A stretch of DNA of 64,000 nt from Candidatus Bathyarchaeota archaeon (lineage in GTDB: Archaea; Thermoproteota; Bathyarchaeia; Bathyarchaeales; Bathycorpusculaceae). The notes beneath the pieces are model-generated. The model worked only from the letters and a program-made list of their open reading frames with translations, had not been told where the DNA came from and ran no database searches. The stretch is from NCBI GenBank assembly GCA_003151735.1, contig PLYI01000001.1:1-64000 (forward strand), in the 5' to 3' direction. Below are positions 35,020 through 44,107 of this stretch, piece after piece. A program made the translations under genes and the position numbers. Position 1 is the stretch's first letter; the number at the start of each line of letters is the position of its first letter.

Positions 35020-35753
35020 TATTCTTCAACCTCTTTTACAACCATGTACTTGGTTTTTAATGCTTCCTTCTGCAATTCATAGATTTTTTTGCATCCTTCT
35101 ATAGCCATGTTCACGGCTTTCTCGAATTCGGCAGGTTCCAAAATTCCATCCATCTGTAGCAGTGTAATTGCGTTTAAGCTTGGCATGTAAGCAACTGGAA
35201 CATCTGCAGCTCCAAGTTTGTCTTCTGCATCGTATAGGTCTACAACTACTGTGTCGTCGACTTTTCCAGCTGCACATCCAACAACTAAATCGCGCATTGG
35301 AACACCTGCGTCTGCAATTGCTAATGCTGCTGCAGTGATAGCTGCACATCTTGTTCCTCCGTCAGCCTGCAATATTTCAACGAAAACATCCACTCCTGTT
35401 CTTGGGTAGAGTTCGAGGAATAGTGCTGGTTCAAGAGATTCTTTTATGACTTTTGAAAGTTCAACTTCTCTTCTTGAAGGTGCTGGAGATTTTCGTTCTT
35501 GCACGGAAAAGGGTGCCATGTGATAGCGGACTTTTAGAACCATGCGGTCAGCTTGCATAAGGTGTTTTGGATGCACTTCTCTTGGGCCGAATGCTGCGGC
35601 TAAAATCTTGTTTTTTCCATGTTCAACATAGGCTGATCCATCAGCATGTGAGAGTACGCCTACTTGAAGTTTTAAGGGGCGAAGTTCATCCGCTTTTCTA
35701 CCGTCTAATCGGATGCCTTTTTTATCGATTAATTTTTCTGTTTTCTCATTCAA
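35019..35753 (-). CDS. rrp41: Exosome complex catalytic component Rrp41
   Basis: A 244-residue RNase PH-family protein. [20 protein letters not shown] is the N-terminal motif and [20 protein letters not shown] the phosphate/RNA-binding region. [20 protein letters not shown] holds the catalytic acidic residues. It degrades RNA phosphorolytically with Rrp42. The start overlaps the rrp4 end by 8 bases. Confidence 0.97.
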   Translation of the reverse strand: MNEKTEKLIDKKGIRLDGRKADELRPLKLQVGVLSHADGSAYVEHGKNKILAAAFGPREVHPKHLMQADRMVLKVRYHMAPFSVQERKSPAPSRREVELSKVIKESLEPALFLELYPRTGVDVFVEILQADGGTRCAAITAAALAIADAGVPMRDLVVGCAAGKVDDTVVVDLYDAEDKLGAADVPVAYMPSLNAITLLQMDGILEPAEFEKAVNMAIEGCKKIYELQKEALKTKYMVVKEVEE

Positions 35754-36474
35754 CTTTGTTTTCCTCCACTCTAACTTGTTTCTTTTCTTTTAGCAACTGT
35801 GTAATGCGATCTGTAAGACCGCTTGTATGGGATTCTTCCTCAATCTTGCGGATTGCGGTTATAGCAAGTTCCTCATCTTCCAGGTTTTTGCCAGTGACCA
35901 AGATCATACCGTTTAATCCAAGGATGATCTGGCAGTTTGTTTCCTGTTTAATCATCGAGATCATTGAGCCTTTCCGCCCAATTATGCGTGGAATCTTTGT
36001 TGGTGTCACATGTAGGAGTTGGCCGCGAGTAATTTTTCCCAGTCCTGGTTCTCCAACGGTGAGTTGAGGGTCGTGTGCTCGGTCAAAGGATGCGATTTTG
36101 GCAACGATTAAGTCGCCTGCGGTTAAGACTTGGGATAACTCGTCGTTTTGAGGTTTAAAAGGTCTTGCAAGAACGTCTGACGCACGTAGGAGTGCTGTGT
36201 AGGGTGCTTTAATGTCGACGGTCCAGCCGTTGAATCCGACTTCAATAATTGTTCCTATAACTATGTCACCCATTTTTGGCACGTAAAAAGCCCTTAATGC
36301 AACAACGTTTACTTTTTTGTTGTCAGCGTCTACGAGTCCAATTCTTGAGGCATAAATCTTGCCTGCTTCCACATACGTGTTTTCGCCGGGCAGATAGTCG
36401 CCTTCAGCGAGCATTTCTCCGGGCGTTACAAGCTGTTTTTTTTCAAAGAATGTTGGCATAAAATCACCTATCAT
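35746..36474 (-). CDS. rrp4: Exosome cap protein Rrp4
   Basis: A 242-residue RNA-binding cap subunit. The N-terminal domain ([20 protein letters not shown]) is followed by an S1 domain ([20 protein letters not shown]) and a KH domain containing [19 protein letters not shown]. It feeds RNA into the Rrp41-Rrp42 ring. The tail is Lys/Glu-rich. Confidence 0.96.
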   Translation of the reverse strand: MIGDFMPTFFEKKQLVTPGEMLAEGDYLPGENTYVEAGKIYASRIGLVDADNKKVNVVALRAFYVPKMGDIVIGTIIEVGFNGWTVDIKAPYTALLRASDVLARPFKPQNDELSQVLTAGDLIVAKIASFDRAHDPQLTVGEPGLGKITRGQLLHVTPTKIPRIIGRKGSMISMIKQETNCQIILGLNGMILVTGKNLEDEELAITAIRKIEEESHTSGLTDRITQLLKEKKQVRVEENKVE

Positions 36475-36486
36475 TTTTTTTCATTA

Positions 36487-37176
36487 CTAAGAGATTATTT
36501 TTGCTTCTCCACTTCCCTTGGTTGCGTCGCCAAGTTTGTTTATCAGCGAAGCGTATAATCCAGCGGGTAATTCAATTTCGCCATACCATGAACCGTCACC
36601 GCGCCATTCTTCCCTTTTGATGGTGCCTAAAGTTTTGATTGTGCCGTAAGCTCTTGCCGCATGCTGCGTGGGTATCTTCACCGCAACGGTTACCTGCTCT
36701 ATTTTAAGTGGCAAGATTGGCCGTAGAAGTTTAACTATGTCTTTGGCTTGTTCTTCAACTGGCTTGTATGGGTCTATGGGGTAGCGGATTTGCTCCATCG
36801 CGTTTTCTATGCGTGCAGGCGGATGCGGCAGATTCGTTTTTGGGTCAACTGCTTGGCGAGAAATGAAGTCTACTATTTGTCTTTTTTTATCATCGACCAT
36901 TTTCCGTCTTTGGTCGGTTGTTAGTTGCAGGGTTCCTTTTTTTAGGATTTCATCTGCAATTTTTAGGGGGTCACATGTTTTGAAGGCTTTTTTCATTGCT
37001 TCTTCAGAAACTTTGGTGCCTTTGTTTGCGTCAGCAAAAATTATTTCAGCGGCTAAAACCTCAGTTATCCCCGCGATTTTGCCGTTTCGGTAGTCCAGCG
37101 CTTTCTGCGGCTTAACTAATACTTCAAAATGCTCATTTTCTCTTGTTAAGCGTGCGATGGTGAACTTTTCGCTCAT
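36487..37176 (-). CDS. sdo1: Ribosome maturation protein SBDS
   Basis: A 229-residue SBDS homologue. FEVLVKPQKALDYRNGKIAG and GTKVSEEAMKKAF lie in the FYSH domain. FISRQAVDPKTNLPHPPARI is the conserved middle-domain start. The C-terminal ferredoxin-like domain includes GSWYGEIELPAGLYASLINK. It helps release the anti-association factor aIF6 from the large subunit. It sits between psmA and rrp4, as in most archaea. Confidence 0.96.
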   Translation of the reverse strand: MSEKFTIARLTRENEHFEVLVKPQKALDYRNGKIAGITEVLAAEIIFADANKGTKVSEEAMKKAFKTCDPLKIADEILKKGTLQLTTDQRRKMVDDKKRQIVDFISRQAVDPKTNLPHPPARIENAMEQIRYPIDPYKPVEEQAKDIVKLLRPILPLKIEQVTVAVKIPTQHAARAYGTIKTLGTIKREEWRGDGSWYGEIELPAGLYASLINKLGDATKGSGEAKIIS

Positions 37177-37183
37177 CAGTTTT

Positions 37184-37912
37184 TCACTTGCTTGAACCCA
37201 GCTCTTTGATGTAGCCTTCCACTGTGTCGTCGTTTAGCATTTCCATTTTCTGGGTTGCTGAGGGGACGATTGCGATTTTGATTCTGGGGGGTAGTTGGCG
37301 TGCTTCGAGGGCTTTTACTAGGCATTTGACTGAGAGTTTTATGCTGTTGTCTAGGGTTAGGTTTTCTTTGTATTCTTCTTTTAGTATGGCAAGAACTGTT
37401 TCTCTTCCTGCGCCAAGTGCTGTGGCTTTGTAGCCTCGGTAGGTTCCGCTTGGATGTGTTCCGAAGACGCGTGTTCCTGTTTTGTCGACTCCGCCGAAGA
37501 TTATGGAAACTCCGAAGGGTCTGACACCTGCGTGTTGGGTGTACATTTGTTGGATGTCGCATATGCGTTTGGTTACGACTTCTACGTCGATGGGTTCATC
37601 GTAGGTTAGTTTGTTGCTTTGAGCGTAGATTCTTGCTTGGTCAATTAGAATTCTGGCGTCGGAACTTAACCCGACTATGGCTGCGCCAATGTGGTCGTCT
37701 ACTCTGAAGATTTTCCATGAGTACCCTGCTTCTTCAAGGACCTCAATGTTTTCTTCTGAACCGAGAACTAACCCTTCTGAACTTTGGATGCCTATGATGG
37801 TGGCCCCGCGGTTCACTAGTTCCATTGCATATTCTACTTGGAAGAGTCTTCCATCAGGGGAGAAAACGGTAATGGCACGGTCATATGCTCCTGGTGCTGC
37901 AAATACAGACAT
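37184..37912 (-). CDS. psmA: Proteasome alpha subunit
   Basis: A 242-residue alpha-type subunit. The alpha signature AYDRAITVFSPDGRLFQVEY is at residues about 9-28. The family GxxxD-type segment is IQSSEGLVLGSEENIEV and the later FGGVDKTGTRVFGTHPSG is typical. Alpha rings gate the beta-ring protease. A GAGGT site precedes the ATG. It is the first gene of the SBDS-exosome operon. Confidence 0.97.
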   Translation of the reverse strand: MSVFAAPGAYDRAITVFSPDGRLFQVEYAMELVNRGATIIGIQSSEGLVLGSEENIEVLEEAGYSWKIFRVDDHIGAAIVGLSSDARILIDQARIYAQSNKLTYDEPIDVEVVTKRICDIQQMYTQHAGVRPFGVSIIFGGVDKTGTRVFGTHPSGTYRGYKATALGAGRETVLAILKEEYKENLTLDNSIKLSVKCLVKALEARQLPPRIKIAIVPSATQKMEMLNDDTVEGYIKELGSSK

Positions 37913-37979
37913 AATGTTAACCTCACTTTACACTATACACTTTTTCACAGTCTCATACAAATACCACACTAAAAACCTT

Positions 37980-37989
37980 TCCTATAAAA
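37980..37989 (-). promoter_or_regulatory. TATA-like element of the proteasome-exosome operon
   Basis: Minus-strand CTTTTATAGG about 70 bases before the psmA ATG. It is the best AT-rich element in this gap. Confidence 0.35.
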
Positions 37990-38059
37990 GCAAAACCCAA
38001 TCCACACTATTTAGAAGGTTTTAGGATGATTCTAACGGTAATAAGTATCCGTCTGAATG

Positions 38060-38284
38060 TTAAAAACCTGTGTTAATGGCTTCTTCTTGCTCTGCTTTCT
38101 CCAGCAAAACCCAAAATATGATGTTACTGCCTGATTCAATTACGCCGCTGTTTATCACAGCCCACCGTTCTTTTGCATATTTGTTTAATGCATTGTTCCA
38201 ATCTTCCATTTCAAAGGCCAATTGAGCAGATTTTCCCGTAAGGGAAGATAGGTCATAAGATCTCAGGATAGTTTTGTATTGCAT
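38060..38284 (-). CDS. Small protein, DUF4177-like
   Basis: A 74-residue protein (YKTILRSYDLS, WNNALNKYAKERWAVINSGV, IIFWVLLEKAE). The pattern of a short strand, a helix ending in Trp-x-x-x-Asn and a final strand with Phe-Trp-x-Leu-x-x-Lys resembles DUF4177, a small alpha-beta family of unknown function. It is a single gene upstream of and divergent from XPD. Confidence 0.55.
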   Translation of the reverse strand: MQYKTILRSYDLSSLTGKSAQLAFEMEDWNNALNKYAKERWAVINSGVIESGSNIIFWVLLEKAEQEEAINTGF

Positions 38285-38475
38285 AAAAAAACACTTAAAA
38301 TGATATAAGAAAAAGAGGTACTTAAGGCAATCTAAAACGGGAATTCAACATTAAAAAATATTCTTAAGAATCTGGGTTTTACCGCAATTGCTATTTATAG
38401 TTTGCATACCATACTTGTGGCTGTATTTTCAGGAAGGGGAAGGTATGACAACTCAGTCAGTGATGGGGAGAGATA

Positions 38476-40410
38476 ATGATTAAGTTGCCTAGCCAAGTCG
38501 CCGAATATTTCCCCTACGAGAGCGTACGACCCCACCAAGACGAATTCATAACAAACGTCTACAACGCCGTAGCGAGCAGGCGTTCAATTCTAATCGAGGG
38601 CAGCAACGGCTTGGGAAAAACGATCTCAGCCCTCTCCGCCGTGTTGCCTATTGCCATCGAAAAAAAACTCAAAATCCTCTACGTAGCGCGAACCCACCGC
38701 CAACATGACCGCGTCATCGAAGAGTTACGGGCAGTTTTTAGGAAACACCAGATTTCAGGGCTCTCAATCCGCGGGCGCAACGAAATGTGCCTCAATGTCT
38801 TTGCTGCAAGAGGCGCTTTCGACTCGAAGTCACTTATGGAAGTCTGCGAACTGCTCAAAGCCAAGGGCAGATGCCCATATTACAGCAATGTGGAGCAGCG
38901 AACCTACGATTACATGCAGCTTCAGCAGCAAGTTGCCAGCCGACCCTACATGGGAAGCGAAATCCAGCGGATATGCAAGAAAAAAGAAGTCTGCCCCTAC
39001 GAACTTGTAAAAGCGGGGCTCTCAGACGTCCAAGTTATCGCACTCAGCTACCTGTATGTTTTTGACCCCGTCATCCGAACGCCTTTTCTTAAGAATATTG
39101 AAACGGAACTGCAGAAAGTCATCTTAATCGTTGACGAAGCTCACAATTTGCCTGAAACAGCCATCGACATCTCAGGCAGTGCTTTGTCGCTGTTTGTTAT
39201 GAAAGCGGCAGAGATGGAGGCTAGCCGATTCGGCCACAAAGATATAGAGGAATTCTCCCATTTCTTCCGAACCGAAGTTGAAAAAATCACCGACAAAATA
39301 AGCCGTGAAGAAATAATTTCCCCAAGCAACATCATAGAAATCATCCAAAAACAAGGAAATATCCCGCGTCCAAGAGAGTTCTTTGAGCGCATGCATGAAG
39401 CAGGCGCCACAATCAGGAAAAGGTTGCTTGCTGAAGGCAAAAACCCAAGGTCATACGTACATGCCATGAGCGAGTTTCTAATCAAATGGGATGATACATG
39501 CGAGGATGATTCCTACATTAATGTTGCAAGCCGATACTTCAACAAGGAAAACAACAAAACCGCCAAGCTGGAGATTGCGGCGCTTGACCCCTCGAAGATA
39601 ACTCAGCCCGTTTTCTCATCCACGTACGCTAACGTAATTATGTCTGGGACACTTCAGCCGCTGGAGGCGTTTGCACGAATAACACATCTTCCCGAAACCA
39701 CCGTAAAGTTCCTTGCGCCCTCGCCCTTTCCAAAAGAACACGTTTTTTCTGCCGTGTGCCTTGGCGTCACCACATCCATGGAGAAAAGAACCCCGCAGAT
39801 GTACCAGACCATGGTTGAACGCATAAACGAAGTTGTAAACAGCACCCCAACCAACACAGGCATCTTCGCAGCCTCCTTCCAAGTCTTAAACGCCTTGCTG
39901 GCTGAAGGCTTAGAAAATGCGCTGTTAAAACCCCTCTTCCACGAACGCAAAGGCATGACTTCTAAAGCTAACGAAAAAATGGTCCAGGACTTCAAAGCCT
40001 GCGGCGACAAAGGCGGCGCTGTGTTTTTGGGTGTTCAGGGCGGCAGAACCTCGGAAGGCGTTGATTTTCCAGGTAACCAAATGAATTCGGTGGTTGTTGT
40101 AGGTGTGCCCTATGCGGAGCCTACTCCCAGAGTTAAAGCGCAAATAGAGTACTACGAAAAACGTTTTCCAGGGTTTGGACGCGAATACGGCTACGTTTTG
40201 CCCGCCATGAAGAGGGCCTCTCAGGCAGCGGGCAGACCCATAAGAACGCTTGACGACCGAGGCGCCATAGTATTCTTGGATTTCCGCTTCGCAACAAATT
40301 ACTGCAAAAACTTTTTGCCTTCATGGATAACCAGCGGAATGAAAGTTTTACCTGATAGAAAAGGTGTTTTAGCAACTGAAGTTAGCAATTTCTTTAGAAC
40401 TCAGTCTTGA
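38476..40410 (+). CDS. xpd: XPD/Rad3-family DNA helicase
   Basis: A 644-residue superfamily 2 helicase. Walker A GSNGLGKT is at residues 42-49 and the DEAH box (VDEAHN) at about 219-224. The Fe-S cluster Cys set is C105, C124, C133 and C173 (C167 is an alternative). Motif VI-like AMKRASQAAGRPIRTLDDRG is in the C-terminal half. XPD unwinds DNA 5' to 3' in repair. GGGGAGA precedes the ATG. It is convergent with the Clp1-like kinase gene, with a 10-base overlap of the two ends. Confidence 0.95.
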   Translation: MIKLPSQVAEYFPYESVRPHQDEFITNVYNAVASRRSILIEGSNGLGKTISALSAVLPIAIEKKLKILYVARTHRQHDRVIEELRAVFRKHQISGLSIRGRNEMCLNVFAARGAFDSKSLMEVCELLKAKGRCPYYSNVEQRTYDYMQLQQQVASRPYMGSEIQRICKKKEVCPYELVKAGLSDVQVIALSYLYVFDPVIRTPFLKNIETELQKVILIVDEAHNLPETAIDISGSALSLFVMKAAEMEASRFGHKDIEEFSHFFRTEVEKITDKISREEIISPSNIIEIIQKQGNIPRPREFFERMHEAGATIRKRLLAEGKNPRSYVHAMSEFLIKWDDTCEDDSYINVASRYFNKENNKTAKLEIAALDPSKITQPVFSSTYANVIMSGTLQPLEAFARITHLPETTVKFLAPSPFPKEHVFSAVCLGVTTSMEKRTPQMYQTMVERINEVVNSTPTNTGIFAASFQVLNALLAEGLENALLKPLFHERKGMTSKANEKMVQDFKACGDKGGAVFLGVQGGRTSEGVDFPGNQMNSVVVVGVPYAEPTPRVKAQIEYYEKRFPGFGREYGYVLPAMKRASQAAGRPIRTLDDRGAIVFLDFRFATNYCKNFLPSWITSGMKVLPDRKGVLATEVSNFFRTQS

Positions 40411-41489
40411 ATTACTTCCTGAAGCTTTTCGTTAACAACTACTTTCCCGATGATAATCTTTAGCGGTTTAGCTGAAACCGCAGTTTGAACCTTCAGAACT
40501 TTCCTAACCGGATTAATCAGACGAAGCACGCCAATTCCAAGAAACTTGTTTCCTCGACCAAAGATGCCAAGCAGTAGGCCTTTTTCTGGGTCCTGGCTTT
40601 TGGGGATAGCGCTTCTGGGTTCAACTGTCATTTGGCTTCTGGGGTAGCATTGCAGCTTTGCGTTTTTAAGGTAATGTGAATAAGTCATTTCGCGGATAAT
40701 CTTGCGTTTTTCAGGCGTTCTTTGCTTAAGAGCAAAAGATGGTTCAACCACAACCTTTTGGGTTTCCAAACTCGCGATTAAGGGTACAAGTTCATCCTGC
40801 ATTTGAATCGCAACGATAATGTCGGGCTCAAGCGCTTGAATTAGTGCAGTTTTATATTTGACAGCGACGTCGCCGCTGACACAACCGTCAGTGTTAACTA
40901 AGACGAAATCCACTTGCTGCTGCAAAATCTCAGCCTTCATTGCAACTAAGCCTTCCACAGTTTTTTCTAATGCAGCAACCGGCGAGGTAACTCCAACAAA
41001 AAAAGCGTTCTTCAGCCTTAAGTTATGCAGCTGCGGCACAGGTCTAGAAGCCAATCCATAGCCAATAGTGGCAGATGGACCGATATCTGATTGACCCAAG
41101 TCACCGTCTAAGACTGCGACCTTGCATTTCCCGTCAACCAACTTATTAAATAGGTAGGTGCAGAGGCTGCTTTTGCCACAGTCAGCTGCTCCCAAAACTA
41201 CCGCCACTACTGGGCGCTTCTGCAAACCTAAAATTGCTTCAACGGCTTTATTCCATGACTGTGGATTTGTATCGCCCACAGTTTCAGCTATACCAGAATT
41301 CACTCCTAACGAAACGTCAAAGGTCGATTGTTCACTGACAAAAAAAGGCAGACGTTTTCCTTCCCGAATCAACACTCTTTGGGATTCTTTCATCGGGTAA
41401 CCGAAAACTTCGGCTTTTCCCGAAACTAGCCGCACTGACGCTGGACCATCAACGAGCATCGTTTTATTAGATTCGACCATTTGCTGCAA
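40401..41489 (-). CDS. Clp1/Grc3-type polynucleotide 5'-kinase
   Basis: A 362-residue protein with a small N-terminal beta domain (ASVRLVSGKAEVFGYPM). The kinase P-loop is GAADCGKSS at residues 100-108. VAVLDGDLGQSDIGPSATIG and DFVLVNTDGCV follow. This is the Clp1/Grc3 family, which phosphorylates the 5'-OH ends of RNA in archaea. The start may be MQQMVESNK or the Met a few residues later. It overlaps the end of the GLDPG-motif gene by 23 bases. Confidence 0.9.
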   Translation of the reverse strand: MQQMVESNKTMLVDGPASVRLVSGKAEVFGYPMKESQRVLIREGKRLPFFVSEQSTFDVSLGVNSGIAETVGDTNPQSWNKAVEAILGLQKRPVVAVVLGAADCGKSSLCTYLFNKLVDGKCKVAVLDGDLGQSDIGPSATIGYGLASRPVPQLHNLRLKNAFFVGVTSPVAALEKTVEGLVAMKAEILQQQVDFVLVNTDGCVSGDVAVKYKTALIQALEPDIIVAIQMQDELVPLIASLETQKVVVEPSFALKQRTPEKRKIIREMTYSHYLKNAKLQCYPRSQMTVEPRSAIPKSQDPEKGLLLGIFGRGNKFLGIGVLRLINPVRKVLKVQTAVSAKPLKIIIGKVVVNEKLQEVIQD

Positions 41490-42119
41490 TTAGTTTTCTC
41501 CTTGGAACAATATTTCCGCTTCTTCCAGCTATGCGTGTAGCTGAGGAGATATGCCTAACCCCTCTGCTGCGCTTGTTTTCTTTTAAAGGTTTGTTAGTTC
41601 CAGCTTCACCCACTACTTCCAAGACCACTTGAGGGGGCAAGGAATCATCCAAATCTTTGAGCAATTCCTTGTAGACTGGAACTCCATTGCCAATCTTAAC
41701 AGAAACGCTGGTTACTGCAAAGTTAACGTTTCTTAATATCTTAAGTATACTGTCAATTACTTCTTTAGAGCTAAAGCAGTTACCTTCCTCAATAACTTTT
41801 CCATCGCCCAAAGCAACCAACCCAATTGCTACCCTGGGTCTAATCCGACTACTATTTTCTCGAAATCTTCCTTACCCAAAAGAAACTTCTTTACTTCATC
41901 AATTAAACCCTCAAGGTCATCTTCACCGTGGAAAACTAATATTTTTTCATGATTTAATGACTGTTTTTCCCGCTCAGTTGTTATAACCACCGATATTTTA
42001 GCTGGCACAGATTCTCCAGGAACTAAACTGATGAAGGGAATGGCTTGATTCTTTAACTGGTTGGCAATGAGGAAGTAGGCTTTCCCTTGCACTGTTGCGA
42101 CAACAACTTTTTTTTTCAT
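41467..42119 (-). pseudogene. Conserved archaeal RuvC/RNase H-like protein (GLDPG motif), one frameshift
   Basis: Two adjacent frames form one protein of about 216 residues. The first (41829-42119) begins MKKKVVVATVQGKAYFLIAN and ends EKIVVGLDPG. After a one-base shift in the GGG run at 41830-41834, the second frame continues as AIGLVALGDGKVIEEGN (the joined text would read GLDPGVAIGLVALGDG). It ends with RGVRHISSATRIAGRSGN. GLDPG plus an ending of this type is the RNase H/RuvC-like layout of an uncharacterised archaeal family. With only one lesion this may be an assembly error or a recent mutation. Confidence 0.75.
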
Positions 42120-42195
42120 AAAGCAACCTTAAAGTATACGTTTAAGTGCAAAACACATTACTAGCTTCAACTTAATAATCCTTGACGTGTAAAGC

Positions 42196-42897
42196 ATGGT
42201 TACAATCCAGACAGGCTGCAAATGCATCGACAGCAAAATCGGCGGAGGCATCTCACCTGAAACAGTCACGTTGATTTATGGTGAACCTGAAACTGGAAAA
42301 ACAACCCTTGCCATGCAGTGCGCCGTCAACTGCGCCGTCCAGAACCTTAAGGTTCTCTTTGTTGACTGCGATAACACTTTTTACGCTAAGAGGCTGGCTC
42401 AGATTTCAGACGACCGCTTTGACGAGGTTGCCGAACGCATAATTCTGGTGAAGCCCAAGGATTTCAAGGAGCAAACAGCACTCATCGACCAAATTCAAGA
42501 CTACACCGCTAACGTCGGGTTAATCATCATTGACACCTTCACTTCACTCTACAGCGCAAAAGTCTCTGAATCACCAGGCAAAGCGAAGGCATTTAGCGTT
42601 AACCGCGAGTTAAATCGGCAGTTAGCTATTTTGGCTCAAACCACAAAAATCCGAAAAATCCCTCTCATAATAACAAGCCAAGTACGCAGCGTCTTCACCG
42701 ATCAGAGTGCAAGCGTTAGGCCTGTTGCAACTCGAGTTTTGAAGTTTTGGGCAGATAACATAATTGCCCTCAAACCCACCGAGCAACCTCAAACAATCAA
42801 AGCTACGCTGGAGAAGGCACGGGAAATCGAGCAGGAAGCAACGTGTTATGTACAAATAGGTGAAAAGGGAATACAGGATACACAATTCCAAAAGTAA
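42196..42897 (+). CDS. radB: DNA repair protein RadB
   Basis: A 233-residue RecA-family protein without the N-terminal helix-hairpin-helix of RadA. TGCKCIDSKIGGGISPETV leads to Walker A GEPETGKTTL (about residues 30-39). Walker B is VGLIIIDTFTSLY, and LIITSQVRSVF follows. RadB is a regulator of RadA and branched DNA. It is followed 3 bases later by carS. Confidence 0.9.
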   Translation: MVTIQTGCKCIDSKIGGGISPETVTLIYGEPETGKTTLAMQCAVNCAVQNLKVLFVDCDNTFYAKRLAQISDDRFDEVAERIILVKPKDFKEQTALIDQIQDYTANVGLIIIDTFTSLYSAKVSESPGKAKAFSVNRELNRQLAILAQTTKIRKIPLIITSQVRSVFTDQSASVRPVATRVLKFWADNIIALKPTEQPQTIKATLEKAREIEQEATCYVQIGEKGIQDTQFQK

Positions 42898-42900
42898 CGG

Positions 42901-43428
42901 TTGAAAGCCATGGATATCCCCCTGCTAATCGCTCAAGCCTTAATTTTCATTTTCCCAGCATATTGCGCCAACGGCACACCTGTAATTGCAGGCGGCGGAA
43001 CACGCATGGACTTTGGAAAAAACTTTGTCGATGGAAAACGCATCTTTGGCAACAACAAAACATTCCGGGGCTTCTTCTTCGGTTGGGCAGTCGGCGTCGG
43101 CGTGGGGTTAGTTGAAGGCTTTGTTTTCGGCTTTGACAAGGTTCCTGTGCTGCTTAGCCTGCTTATCCCGTTGGGCGCACTTTTAGGCGACTTGACAGGC
43201 GCATTCATAAAACGAAGATTGGATATTGCTCCGGGCGGGTTGTTGCCTGTTGTAGATCAGATTGATTTTGTGGTGGGTGCAGTGGTTTTTTCGCTTCCGC
43301 TTGCTTTGATAAACTGGCAGGGTTTAACTTGGGAACTTGTTGTTACTGTTCTGTTGATAACCCCGCCTATTCACTTGTTCACTAACTTTTTAGCCTACAA
43401 GTTAAACTTGAAAAAGAACCCGTGGTAA
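42901..43428 (+). CDS. carS: CDP-archaeol synthase CarS
   Basis: A 175-residue membrane enzyme with four or five helices. PAYCANGTPVIAGGGTRMDF opens the active-site region. GKRIFGNNKTFRGFFFGWAV and GDLTGAFIKRRLDIAPGG are CarS signatures. It adds CTP to the unsaturated archaeol phosphate to make CDP-archaeol, the activated ether lipid precursor. The start is TTG, with an ATG 3 codons later. Close spacing suggests co-transcription with radB. Confidence 0.93.
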   Translation: MKAMDIPLLIAQALIFIFPAYCANGTPVIAGGGTRMDFGKNFVDGKRIFGNNKTFRGFFFGWAVGVGVGLVEGFVFGFDKVPVLLSLLIPLGALLGDLTGAFIKRRLDIAPGGLLPVVDQIDFVVGAVVFSLPLALINWQGLTWELVVTVLLITPPIHLFTNFLAYKLNLKKNPW

Positions 43429-43466
43429 AAGTACTAAAAAAATAAAAAATTAAGCGGGCTTAAAAG

Positions 43467-43892
43467 TTATTTTCCGCCGCTTATTTTAAACTGGATTGAG
43501 CCTTCCAAGAATACGTATGCTAACAACACGAATGCCACGCCTATAACCATCATCATGTATGCTTGTCTTGGTTTGTAGGCGCTTTTACTGCTTTGATAGA
43601 TAAATAGTAAGCCAAGAAAACCTAATGCGTAAAGTGTTACTGAAATTAGTGTGTCGGCTACGAATTGTGAACTGATGTCAGGGTACAGGAAGAAGAATCG
43701 GCCATTAACGTAAGCAGATGGCTGAGGATGGGTAATGAGGGTGTATAAGCCGCCGCCGAAGAGGAATACTGCATAGGATATTCCCACGACTGTAACGATG
43801 AATGCGGTAGGTGCATTTGTGGTAAGTTTGCGGAACCATCGGCTAAGCGAAAACGACATTTCCGAAGAGCTTTTCTTTAATTTGCTAGTCAT
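43467..43892 (-). CDS. Three-helix membrane protein resembling OSTC/Ost3 (oligosaccharyltransferase subunit)
   Basis: A 141-residue protein with three hydrophobic segments (about residues 32-55, 80-103, 110-128). The pattern is SYAVFLFGGGLYTLITHPQP, then QFVADTLISVTLYALGFLGL and MMMVIGVAFVLLAYVF. It parallels the eukaryotic OSTC/Ost3 membrane part: a helix with Gly-Gly-x-x-Tyr, a loop ending in Gln-Phe/Tyr before the second helix, a Leu-Gly-Gly/Phe-Leu-Gly turn and a third helix starting after an Arg. This was compared from memory only. AglB (STT3) lies 3 kb away on the other strand. It overlaps the small zinc gene by 4 bases (ATGA). Confidence 0.6.
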   Translation of the reverse strand: MTSKLKKSSSEMSFSLSRWFRKLTTNAPTAFIVTVVGISYAVFLFGGGLYTLITHPQPSAYVNGRFFFLYPDISSQFVADTLISVTLYALGFLGLLFIYQSSKSAYKPRQAYMMMVIGVAFVLLAYVFLEGSIQFKISGGK

Positions 43893-44107
43893 CTTTTGTT
43901 CTCTTCCTCAATTAGGTACTTTGCTACTTCTTTAGCCCATACTCCAGTTAATGAATTTTTCTGAATCTCCAGCAAATACCCCATCCACGAAACGTTCGAT
44001 GCAGCCTCCCAAACCCTGAATTTCTCCAAAACATTCGTGTAAGCCTTCGAATGCAACGGGCAAAAACCGTTTTCTTCGGCTTCTCTACTGCAGATTTTAC
44101 ACTTCAC
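43889..44107 (-). CDS. Small Cys/His zinc-binding-like protein
   Basis: A 72-residue protein beginning MKCKICSREAEENGFCPLHS. Two CxxC-type half-sites plus a His suggest a single zinc knuckle (C3, C6, C16, H19). The rest is helical (LEKFRVWEAASNVSWMGYLL). Its function is unknown. It overlaps both topA (by 11 bases) and the OSTC-like gene (by 4 bases), so the three form a tight operon. Confidence 0.7.
   Translation of the reverse strand: MKCKICSREAEENGFCPLHSKAYTNVLEKFRVWEAASNVSWMGYLLEIQKNSLTGVWAKEVAKYLIEEENKR

Noticed and set aside
37176-37562. Arg/Ser-rich 128-codon frame inside psmA
   Set aside because: It is a shadow of the proteasome gene in another frame; the real gene is certain.
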